From assembly GCA_023389055.1 (NCBI GenBank), contig JAEWFA010000035.1, forward strand, positions 62,001 to 126,000: a stretch of 64,000 nt of DNA. Direction: 5' to 3'. The notes under the pieces were generated by a model that saw only the letters and a list, made by a program, of their open reading frames with translations, was not told where the DNA came from and made no database searches. The number at the start of each line of letters is the position of its first letter. Position 1 is the stretch's first letter. Positions 47,089-56,759 of this stretch are shown piece by piece. The stretch comes from Pseudomonadota bacterium. Its GTDB lineage: Bacteria > Pseudomonadota > Gammaproteobacteria > Burkholderiales > Burkholderiaceae_E. The position numbers and the translations under genes are program-made.

Positions 47089-48276
47089 ATGCAGACGCTC
47101 ACGATCCTCGGCGCCACCGGCTCGATCGGGCGCAGCACGCTCGACGTCGTCGCGCGTCACCCGGATCGATACCGTGTGTTCGCCCTCGCGGCGCAGCGCC
47201 GCGCCGACGAGCTGTTCGACCTTTGCCTGCGTCACGCACCGCGCTATGCGGCACTGGCCGACGAGCCGGCGGCGCGCTCGCTCGCCGATCGCGTCGCCGC
47301 GGCAGGGCTCGACACGCGCGTCCTGGCAGGACCGTCGGCGCTCGCCGAGATTGCCGCGCACGAGGAGGTCGACGCGGTGATGGCGGCGATCGTCGGCGCC
47401 GCCGGACTCGTCCCGACGATCGCGGCCGCGCGCGCCGGCAAGCGCATCCTGTTGGCGAACAAGGAGGCGCTGGTGATGGCGGGCGACGTCTTCCTGAAGG
47501 CCTGTCGGGAGGGCGGGGCGACGGTGCTGCCGATCGACAGCGAGCACAACGCGGTATTCCAGTGCCTGCCGTCCGATGGCCGCCCCGCCGGGCGCTGCTG
47601 CACGGGGGTGCGCCGCATCGTGCTCACCGCCTCCGGCGGGCCCTTTCGCCGCGCGACGCTCGCGCAAATGAACGACGCCACGCCCGAGCAGGCCTGCGCG
47701 CACCCGAAATGGTCGATGGGCCGGAAGATCTCGGTCGACTCGGCGACGATGATGAACAAGGGGCTCGAACTGATCGAGGCCTTCCACCTGTTCGGCGTCA
47801 CCGCCTCGCGGCTGGAGGTTCTCGTGCATCCGCAGAGCATCGTGCACTCGCTCGTCGAATACGACGACGGTTCGATGCTCGCGCAGATGGGCAATCCGGA
47901 CATGCGCACGCCGATCGCGCAGGCGCTCGCCCACCCCGATCGGATCGACAGCGGCGTGGCGCCGCTCGACCTGGTGTCGATCGCGCGCCTGGAGTTCGAG
48001 GCGCCCGATGAGCAACGCTTCCCCTGCCTGCGGCTGGCGCGCGAGGTGCTGAACGCCGGGGGCGCGGCGCCGTGCGTGCTGAACGCCGCCAACGAGATCG
48101 CCGTCGCGGCATTCCTCGAGCGTGCGATCCGCTTTACCGACATCGCGGCGGTCACCGAAGGCGTGCTGCACGCGATCGGTGAACGTCCGGCCGGTTCCGC
48201 CATCGAAGAAGTCTTCGCCATAGACGAAGAGGCGCGCGCGCTCGCCCGTGCAGGCCTCGCGAGGTGCATCGCATGA
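47089..48276 (+). CDS. dxr: 1-deoxy-D-xylulose 5-phosphate reductoisomerase
   Basis: Dxr commits the cell to isoprenoid synthesis by the MEP pathway, converting DXP to MEP with NADPH. 395 residues. The nucleotide-binding motif is LGATGSIGRSTLDV, metal and substrate ligands lie in IDSEHNAVFQCL, and the flexible loop and phosphate site are in WSMGRKISVDSATMMNKGLE. There is a slightly long insert (SDGRPAGRCCTGV) after the SEHN motif. Products feed uppS and the hpn genes in this window. The stop overlaps rseP as ATGA. Confidence 0.97.
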   Translation: MQTLTILGATGSIGRSTLDVVARHPDRYRVFALAAQRRADELFDLCLRHAPRYAALADEPAARSLADRVAAAGLDTRVLAGPSALAEIAAHEEVDAVMAAIVGAAGLVPTIAAARAGKRILLANKEALVMAGDVFLKACREGGATVLPIDSEHNAVFQCLPSDGRPAGRCCTGVRRIVLTASGGPFRRATLAQMNDATPEQACAHPKWSMGRKISVDSATMMNKGLELIEAFHLFGVTASRLEVLVHPQSIVHSLVEYDDGSMLAQMGNPDMRTPIAQALAHPDRIDSGVAPLDLVSIARLEFEAPDEQRFPCLRLAREVLNAGGAAPCVLNAANEIAVAAFLERAIRFTDIAAVTEGVLHAIGERPAGSAIEEVFAIDEEARALARAGLARCIA

Positions 48277-49610
48277 ACACGCTCCAGACGGTCGTCGCGT
48301 TCCTCGCAGCGCTCACGCTGCTCATCTTCGTGCACGAGCTCGGCCACTACGTGGTCGCGCGCTGGTGCGGCGTGAAGGTGCTGCGCTTTTCGATCGGCTT
48401 CGGCCGTCCGCTGCTGAGCTGGCGATCGGGGCCCGATCGCACGCAATGGACGATCGCCTCGATTCCGCTGGGCGGTTACGTGCGCATGCTCGACGAGCGC
48501 GATCCCGACTGCGGCCCCATCGCGCCTGGGGATCTGCCGCGCGCCTTCACCCGCAAGTCGCTGCTGCAGCGTTCGGCGATCGTCGTCGCCGGACCGCTGG
48601 CGAACTTCCTGCTCGCCATCGGGCTCTACGCGACGATGGGGTGGATCGGCATGCAGGAACCGGCCGCGCTGATCGATGCGCCGGCGTCGGGCACCGCCGC
48701 GGCGTCGGCGCAGCTCCAGGCAGGCGATCGCGTTCTCGAGGCCGACGGCAGCGTCGTTCGTTCGTGGAACGACCTGCGCCTTGCGCTGCTCGAGCCGGTG
48801 ATCGAGCAGCGCGACACGACGCTCGTCGTGCAGCGCGACGGCGAACCTCGCTCGGTGCGCCTGGACGCGAGCGGACTGCCGGCCGACGAGGCAGAGCGCG
48901 ACTTCCTCGCGACGCTGGGACTGCGCATCGCGCCGGGAGACGTGGCGATCGGCAACGTCTCGCCGGGCGGCGCCGCCGAACGCGATGGACTGCGCGCAGG
49001 CGATCTCATCCGCGAGATCGACGCACGGCCGATCGAGCGTGCGACGCAGGTGATCCAGGCGGTGCAGGGCAGTGCGGGCCAGCCGCTGCGCTTTCGCGTG
49101 TTGCGCGACGGCGCCGAGGTCACGCTGTCGGTGACGCCGCAGCAGCAGGAGGGCGTGGGACGCATCGGCGCCGGACTGCAGGACCGGATCGAGATGCAGA
49201 TGGTGCGATTCGCGCCGCTCGAGTCGATCGGCCACGGCGTGCGCCAGACGTGGGAGATGTCTGCGTTCTCGCTGCGGATGATGGGCAAGATGGTCACCGG
49301 CGAGCTGTCGCTGCGCAACCTGAGCGGTCCGGTGACGATCGCCGATCTCGCGGGGCAGACGGTGCGCGTCGGATGGCTCGCCTACCTGAGCTTCCTCGCG
49401 CTGATCAGCATCAGCCTGGGCGTGTTGAACCTGCTGCCGATCCCCGTTCTCGACGGAGGGCATTTGGTATATTACGCGCTCGAAGCGCTCAAGGGACGGC
49501 CGCTGTCCGAGCGCTTCATGGCCGTCACGCAGAAGGCCGGCCTCGCGATCATCATGATGATGATGGCGGTTGCGCTGTTCAACGATTTCACGCGGTTGAT
49601 CGGTTCCTGA
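48273..49610 (+). CDS. rseP: Site-2 intramembrane protease RseP
   Basis: RseP cuts the anti-sigma factor RseA in the membrane, releasing sigma-E when outer-membrane proteins misfold, and clears signal peptides. 445 residues from the ATG at 48273 coupled to dxr. The zinc motif HELGH is in FVHELGHYVVARWCG, two PDZ domains fill the middle (GVLEADG-like and GNVSPGGAAERDGLRAGD), and the third metal ligand is in LLPIPVLDGGHLVYYALE. Four membrane helices are evident. It precedes bamA, whose assembly status this pathway monitors. Confidence 0.97.
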   Translation: MNTLQTVVAFLAALTLLIFVHELGHYVVARWCGVKVLRFSIGFGRPLLSWRSGPDRTQWTIASIPLGGYVRMLDERDPDCGPIAPGDLPRAFTRKSLLQRSAIVVAGPLANFLLAIGLYATMGWIGMQEPAALIDAPASGTAAASAQLQAGDRVLEADGSVVRSWNDLRLALLEPVIEQRDTTLVVQRDGEPRSVRLDASGLPADEAERDFLATLGLRIAPGDVAIGNVSPGGAAERDGLRAGDLIREIDARPIERATQVIQAVQGSAGQPLRFRVLRDGAEVTLSVTPQQQEGVGRIGAGLQDRIEMQMVRFAPLESIGHGVRQTWEMSAFSLRMMGKMVTGELSLRNLSGPVTIADLAGQTVRVGWLAYLSFLALISISLGVLNLLPIPVLDGGHLVYYALEALKGRPLSERFMAVTQKAGLAIIMMMMAVALFNDFTRLIGS

Positions 49611-49614
49611 ACGA

Positions 49615-51954
49615 ATGCATTTCGCTCGACGCCGACCGGGGCGCAAGCCGGGTGCGGCGCAACGGGCGCTGGCTGTGTTGCTGCTGGCGATGCTGCCTGC
49701 CATCGCCGGCGCCTTCGAACCCTTCACGATCCGCGACATCCGGGTCGAAGGCGTGCAGCGCACCGAGCCGGGAACCGTCTTCAGCTACCTGCCGGTACGC
49801 GTCGGCGACACGATGACCGACGAGAAGGCGAGCGAGGCCGTCAAGGCGTTGTTCGCCACCGGATTCTTCCGCGACGTGAGGTTGCAAGCCGAGGACGGCG
49901 TGCTCGTCGTTCAGGTGGAAGAACGACCGGCGATCGCTTCGATCGACATCACCGGTGCCAAGGAGTTCGACAAGGACACGTTGCGCAAGACGCTGCGCGA
50001 CCAGGGCCTGGCCGAATCGCGCATCTTCGATCGCGCCGTGCTCGAACGCGCCGAGCAGGAGCTCAAGCGCCAGTATCTGGCGCGCGGCAAGTACGGCGTG
50101 CAGGTCACGTCGACGATCACGCCACTCGAGCGCAACCGCGTGGGCATCACGCTAGCGGTCGAGGAAGGGCAGAACGCGCGCATCACCGGAATCCGCTTCG
50201 TCGGCAACAAGGCGTTCACCGACAAGCAGCTGCTCGACGAGATGCGGCTGACGACGCCGGGCTGGTTCACCTGGTACTCGAAGAACGACCAGTACGCGCG
50301 CGAGAAACTCGCCGGCGATCTCGAAGCGTTGCGTTCGTTCTACCTCGATCGCGGCTACCTCGAATTCGCGATCGAGTCGACGCAGGTGTCGATCTCGCCC
50401 GACAAGGAAAGCGTCGAGATCACGATCGACGTGCACGAAGGCGAGCAGTTCCGCGTCTCCGACGTTCGTTTCGGCGGCGAGCTGCTCGGTCGCGAGGAGG
50501 AATTCGCGAAGCTCGTCGAGCTCAAGCCGGGCGACGTCTTCTCCGGCAGCCGTCTGTCGGACTCGACCCGGCGCATCTCCGAACGGCTCGGCGCGCTCGG
50601 CTATGCGTTCGCCAACGTGAACGCGGTGCCCGATATCGATCGGGAGAAGCGGCAGGTGGCCTTCGACGTCCTGGTGGACCCCGGGCGCCGCGTCTACGTG
50701 CGTCGCATCGACATCGCGGGCAACCTGCGCACGCGCGACGAGGTGATCCGCCGCGAGCTGCGCCAGTTCGAGGACGCCTGGTACGACGCCGAGAAGATCC
50801 GCCTGTCGCGCGAGCGCATCGACCGACTCGGCTACTTCACCGAGGTGCGCATCGAGTCGCGCCCGGTAGCGGGGGCGCCCGACCAGGTCGATCTCGAAGT
50901 GGTCGTCACCGAGCGGCCCACCGGCAACATCACGCTCGGCATCGGTTTCTCGAGCACCGACAAGATCATCCTTTCGGGCTCGATCGTGCAGCACAACTTC
51001 CTCGGTACCGGGAAGTCGCTCGCGCTCGACGTGAACACGAGTCGCCTGTCGCGCACGATCGTCGTTTCGTACACCGATCCCTACTTCACGCCCGACGGAA
51101 TCAGCCGCTCGTTCGACCTGTACACGCGCAGCTTCAACGCCGACGAGCTGGGGTTGGGCGACTATCGCACGCGCGCCAGCGGCGTCGGCCTGCGTTTCGG
51201 CATTCCGTACACCGAGTTCGACCGCGTCAGCCTGGGCACCACCTTCGAGCGCAACGACGTGCGGCTGGGGGCGCGACCACCGGTGCGCTACCGGCAGTTC
51301 GTCGACGATTTCGGGTCGTCGAGCACGGCCTGGCTCGCCAACGTCGGGTGGGTGCGCGACAGTCGCGACAGCGCGATCGTTCCGACGCGAGGGCGCGTGC
51401 AGACGGCGAACTTCGAGGTCACGATGCCGGTGGCCGAACTGCGCTACTGGCGCGCCACCTATCTGCACCAGTGGTACTACCCGCTCGGGCGCGACTACAC
51501 CTTCGCGCTGAACGGCGACTTCGGCATCGGTCGCGGCTTCGGCGGCGAGCCCTATCCGATCTTCAAGAACTTCTACGCCGGCGGCATCGGTTCGGTGCGC
51601 GGCTACTACCCGAGCTCGCTCGGGCCGAAGGAAGAGGAGCTCACGTTGCGCGGTGACACGCGGCTGGTCCCACTGGGCGGACAGACCCGCGTGGTCGGCA
51701 GCGCGGAGTTCATCTTCCCGCTGCCCGGTACCGGTCACGACCGCACGATCCGTTCCTTCGTCTTCCTGGATGCCGGAACGGTCTTCCCGCGCGGCGAGAC
51801 GGTGAGCCTGGGCGATCTGCGCTACTCCGCCGGCATCGGACTGACCTGGCTGTCGCCGATCGGCCCGTTGAAGCTGAGCCTGGCGACGCCGCTGCGCAAG
51901 CGCGAAGGCGATCGCACGCAGCGGCTGCAGTTCCAGATCGGCACCGGGTTCTGA
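49615..51954 (+). CDS. bamA: Outer membrane protein assembly factor BamA
   Basis: BamA is the essential core of the machine that folds beta-barrel proteins into the outer membrane. 779 residues. It has a signal peptide to about residue 33 (cleavage after AIAGA), five POTRA domains (about 35-430), and a 16-strand barrel to the C-terminal Phe. The lid-lock motif of the Omp85 family appears as IGSVRGYYPSSLGP. The ATG at 49615 lies four bases after the rseP stop. skp follows, giving the usual bamA-skp-lpxD-fabZ-lpxA-lpxB order. Confidence 0.97.
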   Translation: MHFARRRPGRKPGAAQRALAVLLLAMLPAIAGAFEPFTIRDIRVEGVQRTEPGTVFSYLPVRVGDTMTDEKASEAVKALFATGFFRDVRLQAEDGVLVVQVEERPAIASIDITGAKEFDKDTLRKTLRDQGLAESRIFDRAVLERAEQELKRQYLARGKYGVQVTSTITPLERNRVGITLAVEEGQNARITGIRFVGNKAFTDKQLLDEMRLTTPGWFTWYSKNDQYAREKLAGDLEALRSFYLDRGYLEFAIESTQVSISPDKESVEITIDVHEGEQFRVSDVRFGGELLGREEEFAKLVELKPGDVFSGSRLSDSTRRISERLGALGYAFANVNAVPDIDREKRQVAFDVLVDPGRRVYVRRIDIAGNLRTRDEVIRRELRQFEDAWYDAEKIRLSRERIDRLGYFTEVRIESRPVAGAPDQVDLEVVVTERPTGNITLGIGFSSTDKIILSGSIVQHNFLGTGKSLALDVNTSRLSRTIVVSYTDPYFTPDGISRSFDLYTRSFNADELGLGDYRTRASGVGLRFGIPYTEFDRVSLGTTFERNDVRLGARPPVRYRQFVDDFGSSSTAWLANVGWVRDSRDSAIVPTRGRVQTANFEVTMPVAELRYWRATYLHQWYYPLGRDYTFALNGDFGIGRGFGGEPYPIFKNFYAGGIGSVRGYYPSSLGPKEEELTLRGDTRLVPLGGQTRVVGSAEFIFPLPGTGHDRTIRSFVFLDAGTVFPRGETVSLGDLRYSAGIGLTWLSPIGPLKLSLATPLRKREGDRTQRLQFQIGTGF

Positions 51955-52000
51955 TCGCTATGCGACAATTCGTGCCACCCATCGAGACAGGAAGCGCCGG

Positions 52001-52510
52001 ATGAAGTTCTTCGGTTGGCTGGCCGCATGCGCGTTGGCCGTCGCGTGCGTGCCGGCGCTCGCACAGGAAGCGGCAAAGATCGGTTTCGTGAACACCGAGC
52101 GCATCCTGCGCGATGCCGGCCCCGCGAAGGCCGCGCAGCAGAAGCTGGAGGCGGAGTTCAGCAAGCGCGACAAGGAGATGCAGGACATGGGCGCGCGCCT
52201 GAAGGCGTTGGGCGAACGCCTGGAGCGCGATTCGGCGGTGATGAGCGACGCCGATCGCCTGCGCCGGCAACGCGAGTTCTCCGACCTGGAGAAAGACTTC
52301 CAGCGCCGACAGCGCGAGTTTCGCGAAGACCTGAACCAGCGCCGCAACGAGGAGCTCGCGCAGGTCATCGACAAGGCGAATCGCGTGATCAAGCAGATCG
52401 CCGAGCAGGAGAAGTACGACATCATCCTGCAGGAAGCGGTCTTTGCGAGCCCGCGAATCGACATCACCGACAAGGTGCTGCGCGCGCTCACGAACAACGG
52501 CAAGCCCTAG
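52001..52510 (+). CDS. skp: Periplasmic chaperone Skp (OmpH family)
   Basis: Skp is a trimeric holdase that carries unfolded outer-membrane proteins to BamA. 169 residues. The signal peptide ends at PALAQ near residue 22 and the mature protein begins with KIGFVNTERILRDAG. A long charged coiled coil follows (about 45-130), rich in Arg, Glu and Gln, forming the jellyfish tentacles, and the chain closes with a beta strand region (ITDKVLRAL). The lpxD start lies 16 bases after the stop. Confidence 0.95.
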   Translation: MKFFGWLAACALAVACVPALAQEAAKIGFVNTERILRDAGPAKAAQQKLEAEFSKRDKEMQDMGARLKALGERLERDSAVMSDADRLRRQREFSDLEKDFQRRQREFREDLNQRRNEELAQVIDKANRVIKQIAEQEKYDIILQEAVFASPRIDITDKVLRALTNNGKP

Positions 52511-52526
52511 ACCGACCCGGATCGTC

Positions 52527-53579
52527 GTGCGACGGCTCGATCCGCCACTGAGCCTCGGCGAGCTCGCGAGGCTCGGTGGCGCAAGGCTCGTTCGCGGCGA
52601 CGCTTCGGCGCGCGTGCATTCGCTCGCCAGCCTGCAGGCGGCGGGCCCTGAAGACCTCGCCTTCCTCGCCACCGCGCGCCTGGCCGATGCCGCACGAGCC
52701 ACCCGCGCCGGCGCAGTCGTCGTCGTACCCGCGCTTGCCGATCGCCTTCCCGCGCAGACCGCGCTGCTCGAGAGCGACGATGCGCAGCGCAGCTTCGCCG
52801 CGATCGCGCGTCACGTTGCGCCGCGCCTCGTCCCGCGTCCGGCTGCCGGAGTGCATCCGACGGCCGCGATCGGCGCTTCGGTCGACCTCGGACGCGACGT
52901 GCACGTCGGCGCTTTCGCGAGCATCGGCGACGGCGCCGTCATCGGCGACGGCGCGCTCGTCGAGGCCGGCGCGCATGTCGGCTCGGGCAGTCGCGTCGGA
53001 GCCGCAACGCGCCTGCATCCGCGCGTCGTCGTCGAGCACGATTGCCTGCTCGGGCGCGACTGCGAAGTCTTCGCGGGTGTCGTGATCGGCGCCGACGGCT
53101 TCGGTTTCGTCGACTCCGGAACGGGTTGGGAGAAGATTCCTCAGCTGGGTCGCGTCGTCATCGGCGATTGCGTGGAAATCGGCGCGAACTGCGCGATCGA
53201 TCGCGGTGCGCTCGACGACACGATCATCGAGAGCGGCTGCAAGCTCGACAACCTGATCCAGGTCGCGCACAACGTGCACATCGGCGCACACACGGCCATC
53301 GCAGGTTGCGTGGGCATCGCCGGCAGCGCGCACATCGGCCGGCGCTGCCGCATCGGCGGCGGCGCGGGCATCCTCGGCCACCTGGAAATCTGCGACGACG
53401 TCACGATCTCGGCGATGAGCCTCGTCACGCGTTCGATCCGCCGGCCCGGCTTCTACTCCGGCGTATTTCCGCTGATGGACAATGCCGACTGGGAGAAGGC
53501 TGCCGCGATGGTGCGCCGCCTTCCGCAGGCGCGGGCGCGTCAGCGGGCAACGACGAAACACCACAGGACCGACGAATGA
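52527..53579 (+). CDS. lpxD: UDP-3-O-acylglucosamine N-acyltransferase
   Basis: LpxD adds the second hydroxyacyl chain in lipid A synthesis. 350 residues from a GTG at 52527. The N-terminal uridine-binding domain (LSLGELARLGGARLVRGD) is followed by a left-handed beta helix of hexapeptide repeats (VHPTAAIGASVDLGRDVHVG read in pieces), with the catalytic His in QVAHNVHIG. The C-terminal helix contains DWEKAAAMVRRLP. It overlaps fabZ as ATGA. Confidence 0.96.
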   Translation: MRRLDPPLSLGELARLGGARLVRGDASARVHSLASLQAAGPEDLAFLATARLADAARATRAGAVVVVPALADRLPAQTALLESDDAQRSFAAIARHVAPRLVPRPAAGVHPTAAIGASVDLGRDVHVGAFASIGDGAVIGDGALVEAGAHVGSGSRVGAATRLHPRVVVEHDCLLGRDCEVFAGVVIGADGFGFVDSGTGWEKIPQLGRVVIGDCVEIGANCAIDRGALDDTIIESGCKLDNLIQVAHNVHIGAHTAIAGCVGIAGSAHIGRRCRIGGGAGILGHLEICDDVTISAMSLVTRSIRRPGFYSGVFPLMDNADWEKAAAMVRRLPQARARQRATTKHHRTDE

Positions 53580-54049
53580 CCGTGCTCGACATCCACGCGA
53601 TCCTCGAACACCTGTCGCATCGCTACCCCATGCTGCTGGTCGACCGCGTGGTCGAGCTCGAACTCGGCAAGCGGATCGTCGCGATCAAGAACGTGACGAT
53701 CAACGAGCCGTACTTCCTCGGGCACTTTCCGCATTACCCGGTGATGCCCGGCGTGCTGCAGATCGAGGCGCTCGCCCAGGCGGCGGGAATTCTTTCGTTC
53801 CAGACGATGGGACGCACCTCCGACGCGCGCTCGGTCTACTACTTCGTCGGCATCGACAGTGCCCGCTTCAAGCGGCCCGTGATTCCGGGGGACCAACTGC
53901 GTCTGGAGGTCGAAATCGTTCGCATCGCGCGCTCGATCTGGAAGTACGCCGGCAAGGCGACGGTGGACGGGCACGTGACCGCCGAGGCGGAGCTGATGTG
54001 CACGCTGCGCGAGATTGCGCCGGCCGAGGCGGCGCAGCCGGCGCAATGA
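53576..54049 (+). CDS. fabZ: 3-hydroxyacyl-ACP dehydratase FabZ
   Basis: FabZ dehydrates 3-hydroxyacyl-ACP in fatty-acid synthesis and competes with LpxA and LpxD for the hydroxyacyl-ACP pool. 157 residues, hot-dog fold. The catalytic His is in LGHFPHYPVMPGVLQIEALAQ (His before the PxMPG motif) and the Glu lies in IEAL. It is coupled by four-base overlaps to both lpxD and lpxA, which ties expression of the competing enzymes together. Confidence 0.97.
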   Translation: MTVLDIHAILEHLSHRYPMLLVDRVVELELGKRIVAIKNVTINEPYFLGHFPHYPVMPGVLQIEALAQAAGILSFQTMGRTSDARSVYYFVGIDSARFKRPVIPGDQLRLEVEIVRIARSIWKYAGKATVDGHVTAEAELMCTLREIAPAEAAQPAQ

Positions 54050-54858
54050 CGACGGTGCATCCGAGCGCGTTCGTCGATCCGGACGCGCATCTCGACGACG
54101 AGGTCGAGATCGGCCCCTGCGCGGTGATCGGCCCGCAGGTGCGCATCGGCGCACGCACGAGCATCGGTGCGCACGTGGTCGTGCACCGCAATACGACGAT
54201 CGGAACCGACAACCGGATCTTCCCGTTCGCGTCGGTGGGCGCCGATCCCCAGGACAAGAAGTACGCCGGCGAACCGACGTGGCTGCAGATCGGCAACGGC
54301 AACACGATTCGCGAATGCGTCACGCTGAACCGCGGCACCGTGCAGGATCGCACCGTCACGCGCATCGGCGACGACAACTGGATCATGGCCTACGTGCACG
54401 TCGCGCACGACTGCACGATAGGCAGCCACACGATCTTCGCGAACAGCACGAACCTCGGTGGACACGTCGAAGTGGGCGACTGGGCGTTCCTCGGCGGCGC
54501 CTCGCAGGTGCACCAGTTCTGCAAGATCGGCGCGCACGCGATGACGGCGACGGGGACCATCGTGCTGCACGACGTGCCTCCGTACGTGACCGTCTCGGGC
54601 AACACGGCTGCAGCACACGGAATCAACACCGAGGGGCTGCGCCGGCGCGCGTTCTCGCCCGAGCGCATAGAGACGATCCGTCGCGCCTACCGCACGCTGT
54701 ATCGCAGCGGGCTGACGCTGCAGCAGGCGATCGCGGCGCTACGCGACCGGCAGGGCGAACTCGCGCTCGACGCGGCGGCCGAGGCGCCGGCGGCGGCCGG
54801 CGATCTCGCGCTGCTCGCGAGCTTCCTCGAGCGCGTCACCCGCGGCATCGTCCGCTGA
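54046..54858 (+). CDS. lpxA: UDP-N-acetylglucosamine acyltransferase
   Basis: LpxA catalyses the first lipid A step, moving a hydroxyacyl chain from ACP to UDP-GlcNAc. 270 residues. It is a left-handed beta helix of hexapeptide repeats with the catalytic His in the MAYVHVAHDCTIG segment and the chain-length ruler region near QVHQFCKIGAHAM. A C-terminal helical domain follows (RRAFSPERIETIRRAYR). The ATG at 54046 overlaps the fabZ stop. Confidence 0.97.
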   Translation: MTTVHPSAFVDPDAHLDDEVEIGPCAVIGPQVRIGARTSIGAHVVVHRNTTIGTDNRIFPFASVGADPQDKKYAGEPTWLQIGNGNTIRECVTLNRGTVQDRTVTRIGDDNWIMAYVHVAHDCTIGSHTIFANSTNLGGHVEVGDWAFLGGASQVHQFCKIGAHAMTATGTIVLHDVPPYVTVSGNTAAAHGINTEGLRRRAFSPERIETIRRAYRTLYRSGLTLQQAIAALRDRQGELALDAAAEAPAAAGDLALLASFLERVTRGIVR

Positions 54859-54859
54859 A

Positions 54860-56038
54860 ATGTCCGCGCAGCCCGCGCGTCGCGAGTCGCTCGCGCTCGG
54901 CATGGTGGCGGGCGAGGCATCGGGCGACGTGCTCGCCGCGGCACTGCTTACGGGCATCGGGGCACGGGTGGATCGCCTGCAGGCAGCCGGCATCGGCGGT
55001 CCGTCGATGCGGGCCCACGGTTTCGATGCGTGGTGGACGATCGACGCGCTGTCGGTCAACGGCTACCTGGAGGTGCTGCGCGAGTATCCCCGGTTGCGGC
55101 GGATGCGCAACGCGCTTCGCGAACGGCTGCTGCAGTGGCGCCCTGACGTCTTCGTCGGCGTCGATGCCCCCGATTTCAATCTCGATCTCGAGCGATCGCT
55201 GCGCGAGCAGGGCACGCGCGTCGTCCACTTCATCGGCCCGTCGATCTGGGCGTGGCGGCGCGAGCGGATCCGCAAGATCGCCGCGAGCGTGGACCGCATC
55301 CTGCTGCTGTTTCCGTTCGAAGAGAAGCTGTACCGCGCGGCCGGCATCGACGCCGTCTACGTCGGCCATCCGCTGGCCGACGTGATCCCCTTCGAAGTCG
55401 ACGCGGCCGAGGCGAGACGGGCGTTGGGACTACCGGTCGAGGCGCTGGTCGTCGCGCTGCTGCCCGGCAGTCGGTCTTCGGAGATCGATCATCTCGCCGC
55501 GCCGTTCCTGCGCACCGCCGCCTGGCTGCACCTGCGCCGCCCCGACCTTCGCTTCGTGATGCCCGCCGCTTCGGACGGAGCCTTCGATCGATTGAAGACG
55601 ATTGCCGCGCGCGCGCGGCTGCCGTCGACGTTGCGATTGACGATCGTGCGCGGTCGCGCGCACGATGCGCTGGCCGCTGCCGAAGCGGTGCTCGTCGCCA
55701 GCGGAACGGCCACGCTGGAGGCGGCGCTCTTTCGCAAGCCGATGGTCATCGCGTACCGGATGAGCGCGATCAGCTACCGGATCATGAAGCCGATGGCCCT
55801 GTTGCCGTGGGTCGGATTGCCGAACGTGCTCGCCGAGCGTTTTGTAGTGCCGGAGTTCCTGCAGAAAGACGTGCGGCCCGAGGCGATGGGTCCGGCGCTG
55901 CTGCGCCAACTGGACGACGCGCCGTACCGCGCATCGATCGTCGAGACTTTCGCGCGGATGCACGAGACGTTGCGACGCGGCTGCGCGGCGCGCGCTGCGC
56001 AGGCGGTGCTCGAAGTCGCCGGCGAAGACGTCCGATGA
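54860..56038 (+). CDS. lpxB: Lipid A disaccharide synthase
   Basis: LpxB joins UDP-diacylglucosamine and lipid X into the tetraacyl disaccharide at the inner membrane. 392 residues, GT19 family. Motifs are MVAGEASGDVLAAAL at the N-terminus, GIGGPSMRAHGFDAWW, VDAPDFNLDLERSL, PSIWAWRRERIRKI, LLPGSRSSEIDHLA and the C-terminal KPMVIAYRMS. It starts one base after the lpxA stop and is followed by rnhB 13 bases later. Confidence 0.97.
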   Translation: MSAQPARRESLALGMVAGEASGDVLAAALLTGIGARVDRLQAAGIGGPSMRAHGFDAWWTIDALSVNGYLEVLREYPRLRRMRNALRERLLQWRPDVFVGVDAPDFNLDLERSLREQGTRVVHFIGPSIWAWRRERIRKIAASVDRILLLFPFEEKLYRAAGIDAVYVGHPLADVIPFEVDAAEARRALGLPVEALVVALLPGSRSSEIDHLAAPFLRTAAWLHLRRPDLRFVMPAASDGAFDRLKTIAARARLPSTLRLTIVRGRAHDALAAAEAVLVASGTATLEAALFRKPMVIAYRMSAISYRIMKPMALLPWVGLPNVLAERFVVPEFLQKDVRPEAMGPALLRQLDDAPYRASIVETFARMHETLRRGCAARAAQAVLEVAGEDVR

Positions 56039-56051
56039 GGAGGAGTCCTCG

Positions 56052-56759
56052 ATGACCGTCGCGCGGTCCCGCAGCCGCCGCCAGGTCGAGCTTGCAATCG
56101 GCGCGCTCGGTATTGACGGGCCGGTGTGCGGCGTCGACGAAGCCGGGCGCGGCCCGCTCGCCGGGCCGGTCTATGCGGCCGCCGTCGTGCTCGATCCGGC
56201 GCGGACCATTCGCGGACTGCGCGACTCCAAGCAACTCGACGCGCAGCGGCGCGAGACGCTGTCGCTGCGCATCCGGGAACGCGCGAGCGCATGGGCGATC
56301 GCCAGCGCGAGTGTCGAGGAGATCGACTCGCTGAACATCCTGCAGGCGTCGCTGCTGGCGATGCAGCGCGCGGTGGCGGCGCTCGGCGTTGCGCCGGCCC
56401 TCGCGCGCGTCGACGGCGACCGAGCGCCGAAGCTGGCCTGCGCGGTGCAGACGATCGTCGGGGGCGACGCGAGCGATCGCGCGATCTCGGCGGCGTCGAT
56501 CCTCGCGAAGGTCGCGCGCGACGCGGCGATGTGCGAACTGCACGAGCGCTTCCCGCTGTACGGCTTCGATCGCCACAAGGGCTACGGAACGCCCGAGCAC
56601 CTGCGGATCCTGCAGCAAAACGGCCCATGCGGCGCGCATCGGCGCAGCTTCGCGCCGGTGCGCGCGCTGCTGGCGCCGCTCGAAGGGGCGGAGCCGCCGA
56701 GCGCGGCAATCGCGCTGCAACTGTTCGACGCGAGCTTCGACGACGTACTCGATGCCTGA
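56052..56759 (+). CDS. rnhB: Ribonuclease HII
   Basis: RNase HII removes single ribonucleotides and RNA primers from DNA. 235 residues. The catalytic carboxylates are in VCGVDEAGRGPLAGPV (Asp, Glu), a third Asp in RVDGDRAPKL and a fourth in the SILAKVARDAAM segment. The tail HKGYGTPEHLRILQQNGPC is typical of the family. GGAGGAG sits a few bases before the ATG. The stop overlaps the next gene by eight bases. Confidence 0.97.
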   Translation: MTVARSRSRRQVELAIGALGIDGPVCGVDEAGRGPLAGPVYAAAVVLDPARTIRGLRDSKQLDAQRRETLSLRIRERASAWAIASASVEEIDSLNILQASLLAMQRAVAALGVAPALARVDGDRAPKLACAVQTIVGGDASDRAISAASILAKVARDAAMCELHERFPLYGFDRHKGYGTPEHLRILQQNGPCGAHRRSFAPVRALLAPLEGAEPPSAAIALQLFDASFDDVLDA